DNA from: Mnemiopsis leidyi
Taxonomy: Eukaryota; Ctenophora; Tentaculata; Lobata; Bolinopsidae
Reading direction: 5' to 3'
NCBI GenBank assembly: GCA_000226015.1
Contig: JH154060.1
Coordinates: 248,648 to 277,563 of the forward strand
Length of the DNA: 28,916 nt
Shown here: piece by piece, positions 11,218 through 20,900 of the stretch
Layout of the letters: every line of letters starts with the position of its first letter
Position numbering within the stretch: the first letter of the stretch is position 1
Position numbers and translations under genes: made by a program
Notes under the pieces: model-generated
Database searches by the model: none
Seen by the model: only the letters and a program-made list of their open reading frames with translations
What the model was told of the DNA's origin: nothing

Positions 11218-11223
11218 AATAAA
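11218..11223 (+). terminator. AATAAA polyadenylation signal of the dispanin gene
   Basis: AATAAA lies about 200 bp after the dispanin stop codon, in AT-rich 3' UTR sequence. The spacing is normal for an animal 3' UTR. No downstream element was checked. Confidence 0.5.
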
Positions 11224-11818
11224 AAATTCGCATCCAAATCATTCCTTAAGCTCTTGTAAATCAAAATCGGTAGTATTGAATAATGCGTTATTTAACTTTT
11301 AGAATCATCATTGCAGATTTAAAAAACGTTTCCATAAGAACAATAGACAACTCTTCATACTATTTCAATCACCAGAAAAGGAATCAATGAATAGTTTATT
11401 AGTTCGCATTTCGATTACGTATACCCTATAACAGATTTCAAGAAACGATAATACACGGCAACTGCAAATATAGGACAAGTATCAGAACAGCACGAAGCGA
11501 TTCGATCGATCTTAAAATGTTTATCAATCGCACCACTCAATCTACCCGAAATTGCAGCGCTTAAAATTAACCGTTATTCGTACAACCTACACGAAATTGA
11601 AATTGTGATAGTTCTCCTAATCAAATATTTATACTGACAATAATTTACCCTAATATTCAAAACTTAAGTAGTAAAGTTATCATACCGTTCATTATTCATA
11701 AATCAAATTTAAGGATTCTGACCCTTTACTCCTGCCCATCAAAAGTAGAAGCATGTGCTAAGTAAAAAAGCACTAATAAGTAAGCCCAACGAAGATCTAG
11801 CGATTTGCCCTTGTTTGT
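11224..11818. other. no gene seen
   Basis: AT-rich spacer between the convergent dispanin and WDR24 genes. It presumably includes the 3' UTR of WDR24. Confidence 0.5.
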
Positions 11819-11990
11819 CAAGAAAACCGACACTGATACTCTGACAGGAATTTCCACAGGCGGCAGGACACAACACATTCCGGGCTTGTCGAGAAAACTG
11901 GAAGGCATGTCAGCAGGTGGCAAAGCACATCCTCTGTTTTTCAAGAAAACTGGCAGGCATGTCCGCAGGCGGCAGGACACAGCACATTCC
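11819..11990. repeat. triplicated 3' coding end of WDR24
   Basis: Three copies of an approximately 52-bp segment lie at 11819-11881, 11889-11933 and 11941-11990. The copy at 11941-11990 is the functional end of WDR24 (NVLCPAACGHACQFS and stop). The other two lie downstream of the stop on the minus strand and are diverged. The middle one has a TGA inside the segment and the distal one has an insertion of about 18 bp. Confidence 0.88.
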
Positions 11991-14900
11991 TCTGGAACCA
12001 CTGTCTCATGTGATCAGGATGTCCGCCATGACAGCAGCCCTGACACCAGATGTAAAGTCCTTTAACGGTGATTCTACAGAGGGAACAAACAGCGACTATC
12101 CCACAACGACTACACAGCCCGTTGTGGAGGACTGCTCGCTTGCTCCCCACTTTGTCGTTCGTGCTGCACTTTGTACACATGGACGTTATCACACTCTTTG
12201 CGTTAAGCACCTGCAGGTATTGCTTTATAAAAACCGCGGGAATCAGTATTATATATAATATAATAATAAGTATATATAATAATAAGTATTATATATTATA
12301 TAATAATAATAATAAGGCCCCCAGTTCCTATGTACAGGAGCTGCTCCAGTCCATCGGAGCTGAATGTGAAGTGGGTCCGAGGTTGACACTAGTGGTCAGC
12401 ACACCCGGGGTTGGTAACGGCAGTAGTGAACTCTAAGTTGATGGCTGCCGGCAAGAGCTTCACATTCACACCCTTTTCTCTGAGGTCCATACGGATTTGT
12501 TTACTTACTACCTCAACACTGTAAGGCCCCCTGTTGCTATTACAGGTAACAGGATAGGACTTGGAATTATACAGTTGGTTTTACACCTGTACAACACCGG
12601 CACCTCAGAGCTGCTACCAGTTGTATTGTTTTGTTGTATTTTTATGTAATGATCTTGTATATGAAAAAAAAAAAGGAAAAAACGAGTACAAGACACACAA
12701 AAAGGAAAAAAAAAAAAAACAATCTTAGTCATTATAATGACAGGTCAAAAAGAGTATAAAAGTTAAAGAAAGGGAAAAAGGATTTAATGAAGGGAGAAAA
12801 AAAAAACAAACAAAAAAAAAAAACATTTTACAAGCTCCTTGTTATTTTACTTTGACTTTTTAAGCCCTTTTTACATGTTTATATATGAATCTCTGTTTGC
12901 ACATTTTGTGCCACTCTATTTGTTTTTCTTTTTTTCTGTTCTTTACTCTGTTTTAGTCCCCCTGGTGTTTTCTCTTCCCTGCCTCTCGTTAGCCAAACNN
13001 NNNNNNNNNNNNNNNNNNNNNNNNNNNNNNNNNNNNNNNNNNNNNNNNNNNNNNNNNNNNNNNNNNNNNNNNNNNNNNNNNNNNNNNNNNNNNNNNNNNN
13101 NNNNNNNNNNNNNNNNNNNNNNNNNNNNNNNNNNNNNNNNNNNNNNNNNNNNNNNNNNNNNNNNNNNNNNNNNNNNNNNNNNNNNNNNNNNNNNNNNNNN
13201 NNNNNNNNNNNNNNNNNNNNNNNNNNNNNNNNNNNNNNNNNNNNNNNNNNNNNNNNNNNNNNNNNNNNNNNNNNNNNNNNNNNNNNNNNNNNNNNNNNNN
13301 NNNNNNNNNNNNNNNNNNNNNNNNNNNNNNNNNNNNNNNNNNNNNNNNNNNNNNNNNNNNNATATCACACGACAATTTGTTTGAAAACAGGGGTTCCAGA
13401 AACCCCCCTTCCCGATTCCTGTTGACCTTCAAATTTTTTTTGCCATCGGTTTGGACAACTTCTAGTAGATTTGTTAAGTTTCAAGTTTCTATCTTTATTT
13501 TAACATGGTTTTTAAGACACCTGAACATGGCCATTTTTGCCAAATCGTACTAATTTTGTATAACAGCGCTGGCAAGTTTTTGAACAAAACTTTGATTACT
13601 TCTATGTTTCATGTTACCACTAACGGAGGCGATCGGCCTCGGGCCGCTGCCTTCGGCAGCGGCCCTCGGCCGGTTTTAGGGTAGGCTAACAGCCTCAGGC
13701 CACTGCCTTCGGCCGGTTTGGTGGAAGAAGAAGAAAAAACCGGTCGCGCTTGCCAGCGCTGTGATAAGGCAAAACTTAAGATTCAAAAGCAGATATTCCA
13801 GATTTTGCTATTTGCAATTTAGTAACATAGGATACCCTAATCGCTGAAGTGAAGACCCTGATAAACAACTACCTGATGAAAGTTCTCGAAGCTGTAAAGC
13901 CCCTGGTCGGGATCAGGTTGACTGCTCCTATCGCTGAGTTCCTCACATTCCGTAGACTCGGTGTTCAGGGGAGCTTGTTGGGTGAACGGTTCGTCCAACA
14001 TGTCCCAGTTTTGGTAGCTATCCACTGGAATAAATGATTACGTGTGGTTTGGGTTATTTTTATATTCTGTTAACAAAAGAGATGGGATTTAAGTCAGAGC
14101 TATAATTCATCTGAAACTTAGAAAAGATCCGACAAGAGTCTACAAACACGCTCAGTAAGTCGTAACCAAAGCTGAAGACGCGGAAAAACAATTGTTTCAT
14201 TAATTACCTATAAACTTAAACTTGTTAAAAGTACGTAAAGTACATGAAGTCATTACCAGGGGGGTCAAGATTGTAATCCTCGTCACTTAACGCCTGGTCC
14301 TCATTCACGTATGATGGTCTGAAAAATAGGCCACCCTTTACTTGCTATCTAATCATATAGTATTATAATAGTATCAAGGGACTTCTACTTAAACCGTCGT
14401 GAATACAGTCAGCAGTGAACCGAAACCTTAGTCTTTTACAGTCGGATATACTCGCATAACCTACAAAATGCAGTAGTATAAACTCCTGTCATCACCTACA
14501 ATCTACATTTATGACTTTGGGGAAAGGAATTTGTTATTTACCCGATTTGTTGTAGCTACGCTCATATATAGCGGTCTTGATTTGTTACTTTGGCTACAAT
14601 GTCTTTCAAGTTTTTATTTGTCCAAAATCCGTACTCCAGTATTTCAATTACTAATTGAAAACTCTCATCATTCCGACAGTTAGTCGTCAATAAAATCCAC
14701 GTTGGTATTTAATATTCAAATTCGCACGAGATGTACCTAAATCTATGAATTGAAACATTTCAATTTCCTTAGAAGCACTGCTTCCTTTAATTAAGATTTA
14801 TCACAACGAAATAACGTTGGTTCCCCTGGTAGCACTGCCCCCAGCGATCAAGAAACAAGACTGCTGGAACACATTCTGATTTGTTCGTGGAGACTTCAGA

Positions 14901-17900
14901 TTTCCAACTTAATTTGATAAGGGACTAGGGATACGGGATTATTTGGAAATTATGTTATTTGTTATCTTTGGTTATGTGGCCAGTGAGGATTGTTGCGTTG
15001 AAACTTGAATGTCTAAAACTGGGAGCTAAGAAGCCGCTGTAAAGAAAGCTGTAACGGATCTGCAAAATACTCATTTGCTTATTATTACTCGCTCATTTTT
15101 GTGTTTACTTTGTCTAGTGGGGTCTTAAAAATCATCAATATCGAATTTTTCCTCAGTTCAAAAACTTTCCGTTTATTGCATTGCAGCTTTAATCTGGACG
15201 GACACCTAGTTTTTTTTATCATACGAGATCTTCTAAAAATGATGCTATTGACCAGGTTACGAATACAATGAATCAGATTCTCTGTGGACTCCTGTTAACC
15301 CTATTTTTCTATGTGGCCAATGGCGAAGGATCGGCTGAACTACGTAGATTTAACATGTTAAAGTTTGGGAACACCGACCAGGACTACATCATGTATCAAC
15401 CGAATATGAGCCCCCTGGCGTCTGAGTTTACAGTGTGTGCGTGGATAAGAAGGTTAAACTCTGCAACTAGACCAGTTTGGTTCTCCTATTCTTCAAGTGT
15501 AACATCCAAGGAGATACAAATCACTGATGATGGCTACCAATTCTACATGTTCGGTACAGAATCAGATCTACGGAGTGTGTACACCATCTCTCCGGGGACC
15601 TGGTTTTATAACTGCTTATCATGGTCCTCAGCGACCCAGACAAGAACCGTGTACATCAACGGGAGAGTGGTAGATTCTGCAAGTACACCAGCTGGGAGGA
15701 CACTGGGACAAGGGGGATATCTACTCTTTGGTAATGAGCAGGATGGTCTTGGCACCGGAATGGATGGCGGGGAAATCTTTGGCGGGGAAATGTACAAACT
15801 AAACGTTTTCAGCAGGATGTTGACAACATCTGAGATACAGGAACTGGCACAAAACATGTGTGTTGACATAGAACAGAAGTACGAGTCTACCAGGTACATC
15901 AAGTGGGAGGATATCTTACAGCTGAGTAGGAACGGGGATGTGACTGAGAAAGACAATTCTTGTCTGCTGGAAGCATACAAATTACTTAACTCCGAACTGA
16001 CAGAGAGACTGAACCACACCCGGCTAGAGTTGAATACAACCGTAGAGGAGCTGGCAAGGACAAGAGAGAGTCTACACAGTACTGAGGAAAGACTTAATGA
16101 AACAGTGATCGCATTGGACCGCTCAGAGACCGGACTAAATAAAACCTTGATCGCACTCAACCGCTCTGAGACCCGACTTAATGAGACCCTGGAAGAACTT
16201 GAGAGGACCAAAGTTACACACAGAGAGACTGAAGCGAGGTTAAACGAAACTCTGGAAATAGCAGACAATTTGGAGGAAAAACTTAACTCCACTCTCGAGT
16301 CTAAATGTCTTTTGAACTCAAGCATCACAAGTCATTGGGATTTTCTCTATGCCTCTCCCTTCTACGGCGAAGTTTCACACAGCAAAAGCTGCAGGTTGTA
16401 CGGCGATCACTGGAAAAGTTAGGTAAGAGTACTTGGTCGTCCTTTATTTTTCTCTCATCTAAAGATTGAGCTCCAAAATGAACTACTCTATAGAGTGAAT
16501 TTAGAGAAATTATAAACCAGCAAAACCGCAGGAAGGTAAAAGTGTTTACTAAACGCAGGATTAGAATAATCGTATTTCAGATCTCTTTATTGGAGTTCGC
16601 ATCGGAGACAAGATCATAGAAATGAAGCCATATCGGGATGCTAGTTTTGTCGGTCACCCGAGTTTAGATGTTACATTACTATAAATTGCGATCTCAGTGT
16701 ATATTATAATTATTCACCGTAAGTATTTGATAAAATATTTTGCATCTTAAAAGCCTTTTGAGGCCAATTTTACTTATTTTAATCTAAATCCACTTTGATT
16801 TGGAATCCGAAATACTGGATCGGAACAAACGATCTATAATTCAAAAATCTGTGGTGAAGTAGGACACCTGATCTTGTGGTGAAGTTGTCGTTTCAGAGGG
16901 TCACCAGATCCGGCGACTTGTCAAATTGATTGGGTACCCTATTAAGGGTGTGGGAACTGCCAATCATGTGGTGAAGTTGTCGGTCACCCAAATGTTCAAG
17001 TTCTACTTCAGCTGAAGAGACTCAAACTGTCAAGTTGTAAGAACTCAGGATCTTGTATCTTTTCCGATATTGTGCCTTAATATCGCCCAATTAATAATAT
17101 ACGTATATGGTATAGAATAAACCCTAGTTATCACTATTAGATGTCCGCGTTACACTGAAAATTATATTTCTTTTAGTTTAATTTGTAACAAATGCAGTCC
17201 AATATAACAGTTATTTAACAACAAATTTAATTTCAGAACATTTTGTTGGAGTGCGAATGACAAACCGAGTTATCGAGTTCTCTAAGCTTTACTTGAAATT
17301 CCTGAAAAGAATCTACCACGGCACAAACAGCATATGGGATTTGAGCAATTACCAACGCAATTATGCAAGTTGGAATTCCGGTCGTATAGAGACCTATGCA
17401 CCTCTAATGGGACCCCAGTGGCACCCTACGACCGGAATTTAATCATCGCACATCTAAGGTAAAACAAAACAGAGCTCCTGATTTAAGTTTTTTATTTAGA
17501 CTATGATTAATAATAATGCATGATTGCTCAAGTACAAAGCATTACGCTGCTCCACTGTAGACGATACAATTTTGATCGAGAGTCAGTTATTTATAGATAG
17601 ACTGATAAATTTGAGTTGCTTTTCTTCGAAACATTTTTCGATATTAACCTTTTTCCCGGGAAATTGTTAATGATTTTTGTGATAATCGTATTCAAATTTC
17701 TGTTTCGACACTAATACTCCAGTCTCCAACACTTGTCTAATTCAAAACTTTATTTTTCATGACGCATTAATGCATTCGGCAAAAAAAGAAATATTATGAC
17801 GTGAAAGAACTTGCGAAGGAGGGAAATACTTAACTTGTCACAAAGCAGACTGACCTATATTCCATGTTGTCACTGTCAGTTTCCTGTTCAGCAGACTCAG

Positions 17901-20900
17901 GAGACTCTGACGTCAGAATTGTACCTCTGTCACTGTAGATAGTACCTGGGCACGATATCTAGTTTAGTTCGGTGACTGTAGATAGTACCTGGACAGGATA
18001 TCTAGTTTAGTTCGGTCACTGTAGATAGTACCTGGATAGGATATCTAGTTAAGTTCGGTCACTGTAGATAGTACCTGGGCACGATATCTAGTTAAGTTCG
18101 GTCACTGTAGATAGTACCTGGGCACGATATCTAGTTTAGTTCGGTCACTGTAGACAGTACCTGGGCACAATATCTAGTTTAGTTCGGTCACTGTAGATAG
18201 TACCTGGGCACGATATCTAGTTTAGTTCGGTCACTGTAGATAGTACCTGGACACGATATCTAGTTTAGTTCGGTCACTGTAGATAGTACCTGGGCACGAT
18301 ATCTAGTTTAGTTCGGTCACTATAGATAGTACCTGGGCACGATATCTAGTTTAGTTCGGTCACTGTAGATAGTACCTGGACAGGATATCTAGTTTAGTTC
18401 GGTCACTGTAGATAGTACCTGGGCACGATATCTAGTTTAGTTCGGTCACTGTAGATAGCACCTGGACAGGATATCTAGTTTAGTTCGGTCACTGTAGATA
18501 GTATCTGGGCAATGTATTCATTATCTAGTTTAGTTCGTTTGTATCAGAAAGATATCACATTCACACAGGTTTCGTCGCTTTCCTCGTCAAGTTTTAAAAA
18601 AACTATAAAAACGAATTTATAGTGAAGTATTACAACAGTTGTTATGGAAGCGAGTGTTGACATGATGACTATGCCCTAAATTTACAATTTTAGGGTTGTG
18701 GAATGGCACAAGTATATAACAAAACTGTAAGTAACCTGATCTCTTGGAACGTTTCTGATTCTCAAAGTTGATGTCCTCCTCGTAAAACGGCAGAGAAATT
18801 TCCTCGGAGGCGAAAAGAACACTGAGAAGTCTCCAGTTGGACGCAACGTGGAGTAACTCCTGAGTTTCAGCTACCTGGCGTGATAATTTGTAAAGTAACT
18901 CCTGAGTTTCAGCTACCTGGCGTGATAATTTGTAAAGTAACTCCTGAGTTTCAGCTACCTGGCGTGATAATTTGTAAAGTAACTCCTGAGTTTCAGCTAC
19001 CTGGCGTGATAATTTGTAAAGTAACTCCTGAGTTTCAGCTACCTGGCGTGATAATTTGTTAAGTAACTCCTGAGTTTCAGCTACCTGGCGTGATAATTTG
19101 TTAAGTAACTCCTGAGTTTATTCAAAGTATTTCAGCTACCTGGCGTGATAATTTGAAAAGTAACCTAAAAAACTATACCTTTGCGTTATGATGACAAAGT
19201 TCTTCGAGTGACATGCCAGAAAACTTGTAATTTTTGGCCAAATAGCGGAACTTAGCCGAGTAATCCTCCTCAGACGAAATGGGACGCGTAAATATGAAAC
19301 TTCGGTCCGGGACAGCGTCGGGGATCGCAGTTATCCTGGGAATATAGGGGTCAGGGATTACAGTTATCCTGGGTATATAGGAGTCAGGGATTACAGTTAT
19401 CCTGGGAATATAGGAGTCAGGGATTACAGTTATCCTGGGTATATAGGAGTCAGGGATTACAGTTATCCTGGGTATATAGGAGTCAGGGATTACAATTATC
19501 CTGGGAATAAAGGAGTCAGGGATTACAGTTATCCTGGGTATATAGGAGTCAGGGATTACAGTTATCCTGGGTATATAGGAGTCAGGGATTACAGTTATCT
19601 CGGGTATATGGGAGTCAGGGATTACAGTTATCTTAGGAATTTCAAAGTCAGGGATTACAGGTATCTTAGGAATATAGGAAATCATGCGAGTAAAACAGCG
19701 TAATTAGATTGCTTCCCCATAACAATTACACGACAAGGACTTTATGTATCATCACAACATGAAAAGTTGAAAATCTTGAAGTTTTAAAACTTACTACTGA
19801 TCAGGGCCGATATGCGTCAGTTTTACATATGTTTAAAAGTATTAACTAGGATATTTGTTGATTGGAACACCCAAAGTAAAGAAACAGGGACACGTTTTTC
19901 ATTCCACGAATCAGGAAGAGGCTCACATAATTGGCGTTATATTGAGTTAAAATTTTATGAATATTTAAAGCCTCCTAGCTTTGCTTAACCTGCAAATCAT
20001 AATTGCCCGAAATCTTACGAGAAATAACATATTACAACACAGATCAACTAATCATTCAACCCATAATCAGCTGATTACATCAGACATAACTAACGATACC
20101 GGGTAACAATTCATAACGTCATATTTCAGCAGAGCACGTGAATTAATCCACCACAACACCATTATAACGTCACATGACGAAACGTCCCCGGTCAAATAAA
20201 GGTGTCGTGACGTCACTTTTGACGTGACGTTACGCGTTGCCGTGTGACGTGACGTCGCGCTACCTGTAACGTGACGTCTCGTGACCTTAAGCGTGACGCT
20301 ACGATATACATACTGCTCATGACCCTCGTTTCCGGAGGAGTAGTCTTCACTGATGTAGTTGGAGGGGCCAGGCGTGAAGCTGACTGCGGTCTGGTCAGAA
20401 GAGTTTCCTCCCTTCAAGCTGAATTGATGTGGGGTGAGTGAGTGAGATTTGTGAAGAGAATGACAATAAACGACGTTATGGTTTTGTGTTTCTTGAAAGG
20501 TGATAAAAATATGATGGTTCTAAACGGGAAAATATCTATACGAATAAAACTTAAACAACCAGAACATTTCTACAAGCGCTGTGAAAGTGTACCAGCTCGC
20601 ACTTTGGACGTTAACTTTTATTTACATATTTCATTGACAGATCTGATCTCCATTAACTATTAGTCAGTAACTAAAACTCCGATATCTATACTCCAATCAA
20701 CGACTGAATCAAATGATTTAAATGCTAATCAGGTTTCAGCAGATAATCTTACAAGGTCAGACGGTCTACAATCGAATTTTCCACTGGGAGATGAACAGAC
20801 CCTGTGTCTTTGGTGCCCTCGGATTTGGTCCGAATTCTGGGCCTGCAATTTGTTGCGAGTACTTGCAATAGCTTTAAAAGTAGGTTTTCGCAAGTTCTTG

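Noticed and set aside
12839..13432. Open frames running through the gap
   Set aside because: Most of their length is undetermined bases.
15606..16328. 240-codon minus-strand frame
   Set aside because: Serine-rich antisense of the pentraxin/coiled-coil coding region.
18880..19062. Plus-strand repeat protein (VTPEFQLPG units)
   Set aside because: It is the antisense of the 42-bp array. The minus strand joins in phase to conserved WDR24 exons.
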